Positions 8,585 through 17,317 are shown, counted from the first letter of the stretch. The stretch is DNA of 64,000 bases from Acidobacteriota bacterium (GCA_014584705.1 JACTMJ010000024.1:124001-188000), one strand, 5' to 3'. Notes: generated by a model from the sequence alone, not told the origin. A program made the numbers and translations.

Positions 8585-9432
8585 CGGAGCAGGTCTTCGA
8601 GCTGCACTTTGCCTTCGGTCTTCTCATCGCGATACTTCACGATGATGGGCGCGGCCACGCTCAGCCCCCAATCCTTGCCTGGACCCTTCGCAATTGCGCG
8701 GCTGCCCGGCACAACCACGGCGTCTTCCGGAATCACCAGCGGCTGCCCATTCTCCGCGCGAAGGACTCTCTCCTTCACTACATCAAAGACCGGTGTAGAT
8801 TGATTCAGGAACACGCCGGTCGCAAGCACGGCTCGCTTCTTGACGACTGTGCCTTCGTAGACGCCGCAGTTGCCGCCCACCATCACTTCGTCTTCGATGA
8901 TCACCGGCATCGCGCCTACCGGCTCCAGCACGCCTCCGATTTGCGCGGCGGCGGAAATGTGGCAGCGCTCCCCGATTTGGGCGCAACTTCCCACCAAAGC
9001 GTGGGAATCCACCATCGTGCCCGCGTCCACGTATGCGCCCACATTGATGTACATCGGCGGCATACAGGTGACGGAGCGCGCGACGAAACTGCCGTCACGG
9101 ATACTCGAACCGCCCGGGACAATGCGCACTCCGTCGGCCACATCGAACTGCTTCACCGGGTAAGTGGCTTTGTCGAACCAGGGCTGCTTCCGGTGATCCA
9201 CGGACATATCGACCAGCGATCCCATCCGGAAGCCGAGCAGAATCCCCTTCTTTACCCACGCGTTCACATGCCAGCCGGTGGGTGAACTCGGATCCGGCTC
9301 AGCGGCACGAATCTCCCCCGCGTTGAGCAGCGCCTTGAAGCGGCGGAACAGTTCCAAATCCGCCGGGCTGTACACGGCGGGTGGCGCATCAAACAGCGCT
9401 TCAATCAGGCTGGCAATTTCTGTCTTCCGCAT
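8581..9432 (-). CDS. dapD: 2,3,4,5-tetrahydropyridine-2,6-dicarboxylate N-succinyltransferase
   Basis: DapD transfers succinyl from succinyl-CoA to tetrahydrodipicolinate, committing the lysine/diaminopimelate route to the succinylase branch. The 283-residue length is standard. An N-terminal helical domain (to about residue 95) is followed by left-handed beta-helix hexapeptide repeats, with MYINVGAYVDAGTMVDSHALVGSC and VGGNCGVYEG being recognisable family blocks in the middle. It is the last gene of the lysine operon; its ATG directly abuts the dapA stop codon. The choice of DapD implies that a desuccinylase (DapE) is needed, which supports that role for the M20 gene heading the operon. Confidence 0.96.
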   Translation of the reverse strand: MRKTEIASLIEALFDAPPAVYSPADLELFRRFKALLNAGEIRAAEPDPSSPTGWHVNAWVKKGILLGFRMGSLVDMSVDHRKQPWFDKATYPVKQFDVADGVRIVPGGSSIRDGSFVARSVTCMPPMYINVGAYVDAGTMVDSHALVGSCAQIGERCHISAAAQIGGVLEPVGAMPVIIEDEVMVGGNCGVYEGTVVKKRAVLATGVFLNQSTPVFDVVKERVLRAENGQPLVIPEDAVVVPGSRAIAKGPGKDWGLSVAAPIIVKYRDEKTEGKVQLEDLLR

Positions 9433-10317
9433 CTAGAGCAACCCCGCCGTTTCCAAGACCCCGCGAATGCGGGAAACCTTTGCCGAATCCGTCGCTACCA
9501 ACGGCAGCCGCCAAACGGGCTTCAGAAGATTCATGAAGGCCATCGCCGTCTTCACCGGCACGGGATTCGAATCAATAAAATTCACTTCCATCAGCGGCAG
9601 AAACTTCTTGAAAATCGAGCGCGCCTCGCTCCAATTCCCGTCCAGTGCGAGCTGCGTCAGTTGCGCCATCTCTGAAGGGATTTCATTACTGGCGACGCTG
9701 ATCACGCCCCGTCCGCCGAGGGCGATTAGCGGAATCGTTACCGCATCGTCGCCGCCAAGTACCACGAAGTCATCCGGCAATGTGGCGCAGATTTTCGCAA
9801 TCTGAGAGATGTTTCCCGAAGCTTCTTTTACACCGGCGATATTGGGCACTTCCGCCAGACGCAGGAGCGTGTCCGGCTCTACGTTGACGCCGGTACGCCC
9901 GGCGACGCTGTAGACCACGACGGGCAGCGACGTCGCACCCGCGATCTCCTTGTAGTGTGCAATCAGCCCCTGCTGGGACGGCTTGTTGTAGTAGGGCGTC
10001 ACCGAGAGGATCGCATCCACGCCGATGGCCTCCACCTGCCGCAATCGGCGCACGACCTCGGCCGTGTTGTTCCCGCCCACTCCGGCCATGACGGGCGCGC
10101 GCCCCCCAGCCACGCGCTTCGTCGCGCGGATCACTTCCAATTGCTCGTCGAGTGAGAGCGTGACGCTCTCGCCGGTTGTGCCGCAGGGAACCAGGAAGTG
10201 AATCCCCTTCTCCACCTGCCGTTCCACCAGTTTCTCGAACGTACCAAGGTCAACCGCGCCATCTTCCTGGAACGGAGTCACCAGAGCCGTTCCGCATCCC
10301 TGAATTGTCATCCTCAT
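9433..10317 (-). CDS. dapA: 4-hydroxy-tetrahydrodipicolinate synthase
   Basis: DapA condenses pyruvate with aspartate semialdehyde in the cytoplasm, the first dedicated step to diaminopimelate and lysine. The 294-residue TIM barrel shows the conserved CGTTGES loop (residues 41-47), the catalytic tyrosine in TPYYNKPSQQG, and the Schiff-base lysine in GVKEASG. It overlaps dapB by four bases and abuts dapD, so translation is probably coupled along the operon. Control by lysine is expected through the upstream riboswitch. Confidence 0.96.
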   Translation of the reverse strand: MRMTIQGCGTALVTPFQEDGAVDLGTFEKLVERQVEKGIHFLVPCGTTGESVTLSLDEQLEVIRATKRVAGGRAPVMAGVGGNNTAEVVRRLRQVEAIGVDAILSVTPYYNKPSQQGLIAHYKEIAGATSLPVVVYSVAGRTGVNVEPDTLLRLAEVPNIAGVKEASGNISQIAKICATLPDDFVVLGGDDAVTIPLIALGGRGVISVASNEIPSEMAQLTQLALDGNWSEARSIFKKFLPLMEVNFIDSNPVPVKTAMAFMNLLKPVWRLPLVATDSAKVSRIRGVLETAGLL

Positions 10318-11045
10318 GCGTTGCTTCCCCTCTTGCCCGCCCTCACATCCGCATCCCCAAACAAGACGTCGGAGAAGGCATGAACGCCTTCATGCTTCAA
10401 CAGCCAGCGGGCCGCGTGCAAGGCGCCCCTCGCGAATCCTTCCCGGTTACGCGCCACATGGCGAAGTTCAATCGTATCGGCCGCGGAATCGAAGCCGATC
10501 ACATGCGTACCCGGCACCTTGCCCGCCCTCGATGAACTCACATCCACCGGCAGGTTGTATCCCGATTTGCGCATGGTCTCCACGAGGGATTTCAGTGTAC
10601 CGGAAGGTGCGTCTTTCTTCTGGTCGTGATGCATCTCCCAGGCCCACGCTCCGTACTCTGCGTACGCCGCAAATAGCGCCGCGGCCTCCGACACAATCCG
10701 CTCGAACAGATTCACACCAATCGAGAAATTCGGAGCATACACCAGACGCCCGCCTCGCGATCGAAACTGCTCGGCAACGGCGGGCAATTCGTTGTACCAA
10801 CCCGTGGTGCCGCACACCGTGGGTATTCCCAGCTCGGCCAGCCGCCCCAGATTGCCCAGAACGGCATCCGGCGCGGTGAACTCAATCGCCGCATCCACGC
10901 CTGCGAAAGCTTCCGGCGTCATCCCCGCGCCGTTCGCGTTGTTAAACTCATCGAGACGGAGCACGACTTCAGCTTCGTATTCGGCGGCGAGCGATTCAAT
11001 GACGCGGCCCATTTTGCCGTAGCCCACCAGCGCAAGACGCATCAT
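10314..11045 (-). CDS. dapB: 4-hydroxy-tetrahydrodipicolinate reductase
   Basis: DapB reduces the DapA product to tetrahydrodipicolinate with NAD(P)H. The protein (243 residues) is slightly shorter than the E. coli enzyme. It has the Rossmann fingerprint VGYGKMGR near the start, the CGTTGW motif near residue 80, and the catalytic/substrate block EMHHDQKKDAPSGT, with the catalytic histidine pair and lysine. Overlaps of four bases with lysC upstream and dapA downstream place it in the middle of the lysine operon. Confidence 0.95.
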   Translation of the reverse strand: MMRLALVGYGKMGRVIESLAAEYEAEVVLRLDEFNNANGAGMTPEAFAGVDAAIEFTAPDAVLGNLGRLAELGIPTVCGTTGWYNELPAVAEQFRSRGGRLVYAPNFSIGVNLFERIVSEAAALFAAYAEYGAWAWEMHHDQKKDAPSGTLKSLVETMRKSGYNLPVDVSSSRAGKVPGTHVIGFDSAADTIELRHVARNREGFARGALHAARWLLKHEGVHAFSDVLFGDADVRAGKRGSNA

Positions 11046-12412
11046 GCGAACACCTCCGGATCGAGTTCGCGGAAAAACTCATCATGCAGGCCGCGAATGG
11101 TCCGTTCGAGATCCGGCTCGGGCACAACCACGCTCAGGTTGAGCAGCGACGCCCCTTGGGAAATCATGCGCACGTTCACCTCCCGCAGCGCGGAGAGGGC
11201 TCTCGCCGAAACGCCCGGCGTGTAGCGCAGATTGTCGCCGACAATCGCCACGATGGCCTGCGAACCTTCCGAGGAAACCGTCGAAAAGCGCTCCAGTTCC
11301 TCGAGAATCTGCGGGAATCGGTGGGTATTGTCAATCGTGAGGGAGACGCTCACCTCGGACGTGCACACCACATCCACCGGCGTTTCGTTCCGGTCAAAGA
11401 CCTCGAAGATGCGCCGCAGAAAACCGTACGCCATCAGCATCCGCGAGGAATGGATGTTCATCACCGTGATGCCGCGCTTGCAGGCGATTGCCTTCACCGG
11501 ATTCCTGCAGGGCACGGAATCCTTTACAATCCGCGTCCCCTCCTCGTCCGGTTTGCGGGAGTTCAGCACCCGCACGGGAATTGACTTCTGAATCGCGGGC
11601 AGCAGGGTGGCGGGATGCAGCACCTTCGCCCCGAAATAAGCCAGCTCCGCCGCCTCGGCATAACTGATGGTGCGGATGAGGCGCACCTGATCAAACACGC
11701 GCGGATCGGTGGTTAGAACCCCGTCGACATCCGTCCAGATCTGGATCTCGTCCGCGTCCAAACCCGCACCGAAGATGGACGCGGAATAGTCCGAACCGCC
11801 TCGCCCCAGGGTAGTGGTCACGCCATCTTCTGTGGCACCGATGAAACCCCCCAGCACGGGCACGACCTCATCGAGCACGATCGCTTTCACTCTCGCCAAT
11901 CGCTGATAGGTTGCTGGCAACTGCGGCTGTGCCTGGGTGTGACGCTCGTCGGTTACCAGTATGGTTCGCGAATCCACCGCCTGCGCGGGTACACCGGTTT
12001 CTTCCATCGCCAGCGCCATCATCCGGCTGGAAAGCCGTTCACCGTAGCTGGCAACCGTGTCCGCGGTGCGGGTGGTCAACTCGCCCAGCACGGTCACGCC
12101 CCGAAGCACTTCGAGCAATTCCGCGATGTGCTGATCGATATCGGCGTGGGCGCGTTCCCGGCGGTCGCCGGTAAGTACACCGTCAGCGAGGCCACGGTGA
12201 TAGGCGCTGAGTTCCCCCACGGAGGCTTCCATCTCCGCGCGCTTGCCGCTTCGCGCCAATTGTGCCGCGTGCAGCAGCCGGTTGGTGGTGGAGCCGTGCG
12301 CGGACACCACCAGCACCGGATGCTCTTCTTTTCGGCTGGCGACAATGCCGCAAACGCGGCGAATCGCATCGGGAGATTCGAGCGAACTCCCCCCGAACTT
12401 CATCACGATCAT
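11042..12412 (-). CDS. lysC: aspartate kinase
   Basis: Aspartokinase phosphorylates aspartate to start lysine, threonine and methionine synthesis. The 456-residue protein begins with the nucleotide-binding MKFGGSS motif, has an internal TTLGRGGSDYSA motif, and ends in two ACT-like regulatory regions (from about residue 305). The single-chain length and order resemble lysine-sensitive LysC enzymes rather than the bifunctional kinase-homoserine dehydrogenase fusions. Its start overlaps the asd stop by four bases and its stop overlaps the dapB start. Feedback by lysine on the enzyme is expected from the ACT domains; expression is expected to follow the riboswitch. Confidence 0.95.
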   Translation of the reverse strand: MIVMKFGGSSLESPDAIRRVCGIVASRKEEHPVLVVSAHGSTTNRLLHAAQLARSGKRAEMEASVGELSAYHRGLADGVLTGDRRERAHADIDQHIAELLEVLRGVTVLGELTTRTADTVASYGERLSSRMMALAMEETGVPAQAVDSRTILVTDERHTQAQPQLPATYQRLARVKAIVLDEVVPVLGGFIGATEDGVTTTLGRGGSDYSASIFGAGLDADEIQIWTDVDGVLTTDPRVFDQVRLIRTISYAEAAELAYFGAKVLHPATLLPAIQKSIPVRVLNSRKPDEEGTRIVKDSVPCRNPVKAIACKRGITVMNIHSSRMLMAYGFLRRIFEVFDRNETPVDVVCTSEVSVSLTIDNTHRFPQILEELERFSTVSSEGSQAIVAIVGDNLRYTPGVSARALSALREVNVRMISQGASLLNLSVVVPEPDLERTIRGLHDEFFRELDPEVFA

Positions 12413-13461
12413 TGCCGCACGTACCCCTCTTCAAGCAGCAGTTCCGCGTTGAGAATCGCCGCACCCGCCGCGCCGCGAATCGTATTGTGCACCAGCGCGG
12501 TGAACTTGTAGTCGAACACGCTGCACTCGCGCACACGGCCCACCGTAACCGTCATTCCGTTGCCGGCCAACGCGTCTCGGCGCGTCTGCGGCCGGTCCGG
12601 CGCATCGGTCACCGCGAGCGGCTGCTTCGGCGCGAACGGCAGGTTCAGTTCCTGCGGACGGCCGGAAAAATTGGCCATCGCTTCCTTCAATCCGTCAACA
12701 CCGGGCTTGGTTTCCAGTTCGACGCTGACCACCACCGTGTGTCCATCGATGGCCGGAACGCGATTGCAATGCGCGCTCACTTTCGAGGAGAGCGGCGCGA
12801 TTTGCTCGGAATCAAAATTGCCGAGGATCTTCTGTGTCTCGCTCTGCATTTTCTCTTCCTCGCCGCCGATGTAGGGAACCACGTTGCCGAGGATATCCAT
12901 CGAAGGGACGCCCGGATAGCCAGCGCCCGAAACCGCCTGCATCGTGGCCACCACCACTTTGCGAATACCAAACTGGCGCAACGGCGCGAGTGCCATCACA
13001 AGGCCGATAGTCGAACAGTTCGGGTTGGTCACGATTCCGCCCGTCCAGCCGCGCAATCGCTGCTGCGTGGGAAGCACACGCAAGTGATCCGGATTGATTT
13101 CAGCCACCAGCAGAGGGACATCCTTGTCCATGCGGTGGTTGCGCGAATTCGAAATCACCCAGTGGCCCGCCTTCGCGAACGCCTGCTCAATCTCGGTGGC
13201 GACGGAGGCATCGGTCGCGGAAAACACGATCGGCGGCGCGTTACCCGGCTTGCATTCATACACCGGGAGATCAGCCGCTTCAGCCGGCATTTCCCCATCC
13301 AGGCGCCAGTTCGTCGCCTCTCTGTATCGCTTCCCGGCCGAGCGGTCGCTTGCCCCGAGCCACGTCAACCGGAACCAGGGATGATTCTCAAGGAGACGGA
13401 TAAATTGCTGGCCCACCATACCGGTGGCGCCTAGCACTCCCACATCAATTCGCTTTTCCAT
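12409..13461 (-). CDS. asd: aspartate-semialdehyde dehydrogenase
   Basis: Asd reduces aspartyl phosphate to aspartate semialdehyde with NADPH. From the ATG at 13461 the protein has 350 residues and starts MEKRIDVGVLGATGMVGQ, the Rossmann motif in its usual place; GGAAAG lies eight bases upstream as a ribosome site. The catalytic cysteine is in NPNCSTIG. The sequence pattern is that of the archaeal/fungal-like branch of the family. A longer open frame exists upstream but is not family-like. It follows the M20 gene by 90 bases and overlaps lysC by four. Confidence 0.94.
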   Translation of the reverse strand: MEKRIDVGVLGATGMVGQQFIRLLENHPWFRLTWLGASDRSAGKRYREATNWRLDGEMPAEAADLPVYECKPGNAPPIVFSATDASVATEIEQAFAKAGHWVISNSRNHRMDKDVPLLVAEINPDHLRVLPTQQRLRGWTGGIVTNPNCSTIGLVMALAPLRQFGIRKVVVATMQAVSGAGYPGVPSMDILGNVVPYIGGEEEKMQSETQKILGNFDSEQIAPLSSKVSAHCNRVPAIDGHTVVVSVELETKPGVDGLKEAMANFSGRPQELNLPFAPKQPLAVTDAPDRPQTRRDALAGNGMTVTVGRVRECSVFDYKFTALVHNTIRGAAGAAILNAELLLEEGYVRQ

Positions 13462-13551
13462 GACACGTCTTTCCAATTTGTTGAACTCGCCGGAATTTTT
13501 ATCGGGAATCATCCATCCCGGCGGCACGGATGCGCTTGGCGAGGTTTCCGC

Positions 13552-14580
13552 TCAAGCGCCGGTTTCCCCGCTGGTTAGCAACTGCCGAACCATCTTCGCG
13601 TAGATCTCCGGGGCCTCCAGCAGTTCCTTCTTCGGGATTCGCTCATCCTTGGTGTGCGCCACCAGGATGGAACCCGGCCCGATGAGATATGGCTTTCCCC
13701 AAGCTCCTTCGAAGGCAGGGATATCGGTGGTATAGGAAACCACCGTCGTCTTGAATCCCGGAAGCTTTTCGAGATGCACGGCGGGAATGCAAAGCACCTC
13801 TTCGACTTCCACCTGGAAGCGCATTGCTTCCTGAATGGCGCGCCTCGTGGCGGTGCCGTCATCCACGAGTCTCACGAAAACCTCGGCCTCAGCTTCGTCG
13901 GGTATCACGTTTGGCGCGCGCCCGCCACGAATGACGCCGATATTCGTCGTCGATGAACCAAGAATGGGATCTGTCGGATATTCCATCCCACGCAGCCGCT
14001 GCAGGGCGTTGAGGAGCTTTAGGATGGCGGATTCTCCGTACTCCGGATACGCGGAGTGCGCCATGCGGCCTTTCGCACGCAACACAAAGCGGTACGCGCC
14101 TTTAGAGCCCAGCGCCAGTTTGTTCTCGGTAGGCTCGCCGTTGATCAGGAAACGGCTGCCGCGAGGGTTCTTCGCGGCGTGCAGCGCGCCCGCGCTGTTG
14201 CGCTCCTCGCCCACCACAAAGAGCAGCGCAAAATTCCTCACGTTCTCTTTGAGCAGCAGGCCGGCGGCGGAACACATCGCAGCGATCAGGCCTTTCACAT
14301 CACAAGCACCGCGCCCGTAAATGTACTGGTCGTCCTCGCTGGACGGGATGAACGGTGGCACGGTATCGAGGTGCGTGGAGAGCGTAACAATGGGTTCTCC
14401 CCAGGTGACAAAGATGTTGAAGCGTTCCGGATCCGCGCTTACGTCCATCCGTTCGACACTGCCCCCTGTTTGGCGGGCGAACTCTTCGAGGTATCCCAGC
14501 AGAAAGTGGCCGACTTCCCTCTCGTTCGGTGTGATGGATTCAATATCCACCAGGCGGCGCGTAAGTTCGAATAGATGCAT
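13552..14580 (-). CDS. M20-family deacylase, probable succinyl-diaminopimelate desuccinylase
   Basis: This 342-residue zinc hydrolase is the first gene behind the lysine riboswitch, which makes an N-acyl lysine-pathway substrate likely. Motifs of the M20/DapE/ArgE family are present: THLDTVP (metal His and Asp), YGRGACDVKG (bridging Asp), GEERNSAG (catalytic and metal Glu), and a late His in LVAHTKDE. The start is the ATG at 14580, giving MHLFELTRRL; a longer frame upstream would run into the riboswitch. The operon uses DapD, so desuccinylation (DapE) is the expected missing step. ArgE-like or LysK-like activity cannot be excluded from the sequence. Confidence 0.85.
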   Translation of the reverse strand: MHLFELTRRLVDIESITPNEREVGHFLLGYLEEFARQTGGSVERMDVSADPERFNIFVTWGEPIVTLSTHLDTVPPFIPSSEDDQYIYGRGACDVKGLIAAMCSAAGLLLKENVRNFALLFVVGEERNSAGALHAAKNPRGSRFLINGEPTENKLALGSKGAYRFVLRAKGRMAHSAYPEYGESAILKLLNALQRLRGMEYPTDPILGSSTTNIGVIRGGRAPNVIPDEAEAEVFVRLVDDGTATRRAIQEAMRFQVEVEEVLCIPAVHLEKLPGFKTTVVSYTTDIPAFEGAWGKPYLIGPGSILVAHTKDERIPKKELLEAPEIYAKMVRQLLTSGETGA

Positions 14581-14638
14581 GGCAATCGAACGGGGGGATG
14601 AGCATGCGGGAGGGCGCGGGAGGTAGAGTGTTTTCACC

Positions 14639-14653
14639 CTGTCACGGCACGGC
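14639..14653 (-). promoter_or_regulatory. possible expression-platform strand of the lysine riboswitch
   Basis: On the minus strand GTGACAG (14645-14639) lies just 3' of the aptamer and is fully complementary to CTGTCAC (14702-14696) inside the aptamer's last helix. Pairing of the two would compete with the lysine-bound fold. The downstream start at 14580 has no clear Shine-Dalgarno sequence and no T-tract is obvious, so whether the switch acts on transcription or translation is not decided. Confidence 0.45.
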
Positions 14654-14886
14654 CCGATAGCGCTCCACCCCGAGTCCTTTCGGTTCCTCGACAAGGTGAC
14701 AGTGTCCGGGATTTAGCCCGGTTCACCAACGATTTGCCCCTCCCCGGACAAAATCGCTTCGGCGGAAAGCATTCGCCCGGCCAATTTCGGTTGGCCCAGT
14801 CCCTTTTCGCGACGCACCATGGAGGATGGTTCCCGAACCGGATTCGGGCCGCGTCGGCGTACTCTTGACTGCCGCACCTCTACCAG
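14654..14886 (-). ncRNA. lysine riboswitch (L-box) leader
   Basis: Read on the minus strand, the leader has conserved blocks of the lysine riboswitch in the right order: TAGAGGTGCGG followed by CAAGAGTA, then CGCCGAAGC, then GGGCTAAATCCC, ACTGTCACC and GGTGGAGCGCTATC. The closing helix P1 can form between CTGGTAG (14886-14880) and CTATCGG (14660-14654), seven pairs including wobbles. Bacillus subtilis and Escherichia coli lysC leaders share these blocks as I remember them. The element is 233 bases long and sits about 75 bases before an operon encoding asd, lysC, dapB, dapA and dapD, which is exactly the expected target. When lysine binds, expression should fall. Confidence 0.92.
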
Positions 14887-14898
14887 CGTTCTCTTCCA

Positions 14899-14927
14899 CG
14901 ATAGCGAATGCCGCTCAGGAACGTCAA
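14899..14927 (-). promoter_or_regulatory. candidate promoter of the lysine operon
   Basis: On the minus strand TTGACG (14927-14922) and CTATCG (14904-14899) are separated by 17 bases. The -35 matches five of six consensus positions, the -10 is weak. Transcription from here would begin a few bases before the aptamer's first helix, which is the expected geometry. Confidence 0.4.
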
Positions 14928-14989
14928 TCAGACGCTCCGGCTGATCAAAATCACCACCCGTTTTCTCTGGAGCAAACGGTCAAGAGTGC

Positions 14990-15146
14990 ATCTTCCGGCT
15001 TTCATACCCAAAGAAAATACACTTTATTTTCAATCACCTGCAAGGATCATATTCATATACCAAAAAGTATCGATTGAAAAACAGACAAAAAGATCGGAAA
15101 CTGGAACGTGAAGTCCTATTTCAGGATCGAAGGTGAGCAAACAGCA
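14990..15146 (+). promoter_or_regulatory. AT-rich leader before the methylmalonyl-CoA module
   Basis: Base composition falls sharply here relative to the neighbouring genes (runs such as ATTCATATACC and AAAAAGTATCG near 15048-15070), as expected for a promoter region. No pair of good -35/-10 boxes stands out. I looked for a cobalamin riboswitch, plausible for a mutase operon, and saw none of its conserved core. AAGGTGA at 15130-15136 is the likely ribosome site for the start at 15147. Confidence 0.35.
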
Positions 15147-16691
15147 ATGTCGATGCAGGACAAGATCGCTGAACTCGTATCGAAGCGCGAACACCTCCGG
15201 ACGGGCGGGGGAAAGGCGCGAATCGATAAGCAACATGAGGCAGGCAAGCTGAGCGCCCGCGAACGGGTGGAGTTGCTCGTGGATCCTGACACCTTTCAGG
15301 AGACCGGGCTCTTCGCTCAGCACCGGGCCGCGTTCTTCGGCATGGAGGGCAAGGAGCTTCCAGCGGATGGCGTCGTGACCGGGTCCGCGTCCGTGGACGG
15401 GCGGCTGATTCATCTGGCGAGCCAGGATTTCACGGTGAGCGGCGGGTCAGCGGGTGAAGTGCACTCCGACAAGATCGTTCAAATGATGGAATCCTCCATG
15501 CACACCGGCACGCCTTTCGTGTTTATCAACGATTCGGGGGGAGCGCGCATTCAGGAAGGCATCGACAGCCTCTCCGGCTATGGCCGTGTCTTCTACAACA
15601 ACGTGCGGCTCTCCGGCGTGGTTCCGCAGATCTCGCTGATTTGTGGGCCCTGCGCGGGCGGAGCGGCATACAGCCCCGCGCTCACGGATTTCATCATCCA
15701 GGCGAAGTACGCCAACATGTTCATCACCGGCCCGTCGGTAGTGAAGCAGGTCACTGGCGAAGTGGTGACGGCGGAGCAATTGGGCGGGCCTGGCGCACAG
15801 ATGGGGCAATCCGGCGTCGTCCACTTCGTCGCCGAAGACGATGACCACGCAACCCAGATTTGCCGGAGGCTTCTCAGCTTTCTCCCGTCCAACAACATGG
15901 AAGATCCGCCGCGGTTGCAGCACTCGGGCGAGGTGAACCCGGACGAATCGTTGAACTCGATCATCCCCGAGGAAGCCAAAGTACCCTACGACATGCGCGA
16001 AATCATTCTGCGCGTGGTGGATGATCAGGACTTTCTGGAAGTGCAATCCGAGTATGCGAAGAACATTGTCGTTGGCTTCGCCAGAGTGTTAGGCCGGCCG
16101 ATAGGCGTGATTGGAAATCAACCCTCGGTGCTGGCCGGATCCCTCGATATCAATGCCTCGGACAAGGCGGCGCGCTTCATTCGCTTTTGCAACGCGTTCA
16201 ATATCCCGCTCGTGACCTTCGTGGACGTTCCCGGTTTTCTGCCGGGTGTCGCGCAGGAGTATGGCGGCATTATCCGGCATGGCGCCAAGATGCTATTCGC
16301 CTACTCCGCGGCTACTGTACCCAAGATTACGATCATCCTGCGGAAGGCGTATGGCGGTGCCTACCTCGCCATGTGCGGAAAAGATCTGGGGGCGGACCGT
16401 TCCTTCGCCTGGCCCTCCGCGGAGATTGCCGTTATGGGCGCCGAAGGAGCGGCCGACGTCGTTTTCCGTAAGGAGATCGACTCCGCTCCCGACAAGGCGG
16501 CGAAGCGCAAGGAACTGATCGAGGAGTACCGCGGCACATTCGCGAACCCTTACGTGGCGGCGGGGCGTCGCCTGGTGGACGACGTGATTGAACCCGCGGA
16601 GACGCGCCGCTACCTGGCGATGAGCCTGGAAGCGCTGCACACCAAACGCGAATTGCGTCCGCCCAAGAAGCACGGACTGATTCCGCTTTAG
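15147..16691 (+). CDS. acyl-CoA (propionyl-CoA) carboxylase, carboxyltransferase beta subunit
   Basis: The 514-residue protein is the carboxyltransferase that moves CO2 from carboxybiotin to propionyl-CoA, or the reverse as a decarboxylase/transcarboxylase subunit. It has two crotonase-like halves, with the acyl-CoA oxyanion motif NDSGGARIQEG in the first half and a second set around FVDVPGFLPG and KAYGGAYLAM in the second. The start at 15147 is preceded by AAGGTGA ten bases upstream; a longer frame begins at 15108. It is first in a row that continues with epimerase and mutase genes, which favours propionyl-CoA over acetyl-CoA. No biotin carboxylase or biotin-carrier gene is in the window, so the partner must lie elsewhere. 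Confidence 0.9.
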   Translation: MSMQDKIAELVSKREHLRTGGGKARIDKQHEAGKLSARERVELLVDPDTFQETGLFAQHRAAFFGMEGKELPADGVVTGSASVDGRLIHLASQDFTVSGGSAGEVHSDKIVQMMESSMHTGTPFVFINDSGGARIQEGIDSLSGYGRVFYNNVRLSGVVPQISLICGPCAGGAAYSPALTDFIIQAKYANMFITGPSVVKQVTGEVVTAEQLGGPGAQMGQSGVVHFVAEDDDHATQICRRLLSFLPSNNMEDPPRLQHSGEVNPDESLNSIIPEEAKVPYDMREIILRVVDDQDFLEVQSEYAKNIVVGFARVLGRPIGVIGNQPSVLAGSLDINASDKAARFIRFCNAFNIPLVTFVDVPGFLPGVAQEYGGIIRHGAKMLFAYSAATVPKITIILRKAYGGAYLAMCGKDLGADRSFAWPSAEIAVMGAEGAADVVFRKEIDSAPDKAAKRKELIEEYRGTFANPYVAAGRRLVDDVIEPAETRRYLAMSLEALHTKRELRPPKKHGLIPL

Positions 16692-16776
16692 CGGCGGAAT
16701 CGCTCGCGCTGGGGAACCGCCTCGTTGCCCATGGTATTCGTTGTCGGAATTTCGGAATCATCATTTGGAGTAAAGC

Positions 16777-17271
16777 ATGTCTCATAGCGACACCACGTTT
16801 GACCAGGCGCTGCTCAAAGTGCCGGGATTCTTGTTTGTGGATCATGTGGCGATTTCGGTGCCACGTGGCCAACTCGATGCACAGGTGAGCGCCTACAAGA
16901 TGCTCGGCTTCCGCGAACTGCATCGGGAAGAAGTCTACGGAGGCGATCAGGTACGTGAATCCCTGCTACAGGTTGGCGACAGCCGGAACCTGATCCAGCT
17001 TCTCGAACCCCTAACGGAAGACTCTCCTGTTCAGAAGGGAATCGACAAGGCGGGCGGCCGCGGCGGATTGGCCCACGTCGCTTTCCGCGTGAAGAATGCG
17101 CAGGCTGCTTTCGACTATTTGAAGGCGAACGGATTCCGCATCATCGACGCCGCGCCGCGACCCGGTTCACGCGGAACCACTGTATTCTTCCTCCATCCCA
17201 AATCGCGCGAAGAGAATCCATTCGGCGTCTTGTTTGAGTGCGTGGAAGATCCGTCTGAAGCGGCAGACTGA
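16777..17271 (+). CDS. mce: methylmalonyl-CoA epimerase (VOC superfamily)
   Basis: This enzyme interconverts the S and R forms of methylmalonyl-CoA, linking the carboxylase to the mutase. The 164-residue protein contains two beta-alpha-beta-beta-beta units. The metal ligands expected for the family are visible as His in VDHVAIS, Gln in LIQLLEP, His in LAHVAFR and Glu in LFECVED. The N-terminal 18 residues are an extension. It sits between the carboxyltransferase and both mutase subunits, 85 bases after the former and 46 bases before the latter. Context and ligands together make the assignment firm; a generic VOC protein is the only alternative. Confidence 0.9.
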   Translation: MSHSDTTFDQALLKVPGFLFVDHVAISVPRGQLDAQVSAYKMLGFRELHREEVYGGDQVRESLLQVGDSRNLIQLLEPLTEDSPVQKGIDKAGGRGGLAHVAFRVKNAQAAFDYLKANGFRIIDAAPRPGSRGTTVFFLHPKSREENPFGVLFECVEDPSEAAD

Positions 17272-17317
17272 CTTCCAGGGCCGACAAGAGGATTGCCAAG
17301 GAAAGCGAGCGTATACG

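Noticed and set aside
12262..13434. 390-codon open frame opposite lysC and asd
   Set aside because: Antisense to two enzymes with conserved motifs; no sign of its own protein family.
14928..15146. Possible cobalamin riboswitch before the mutase genes
   Set aside because: None of the conserved core pieces is visible, and the region is too short and AT-rich for the full element.
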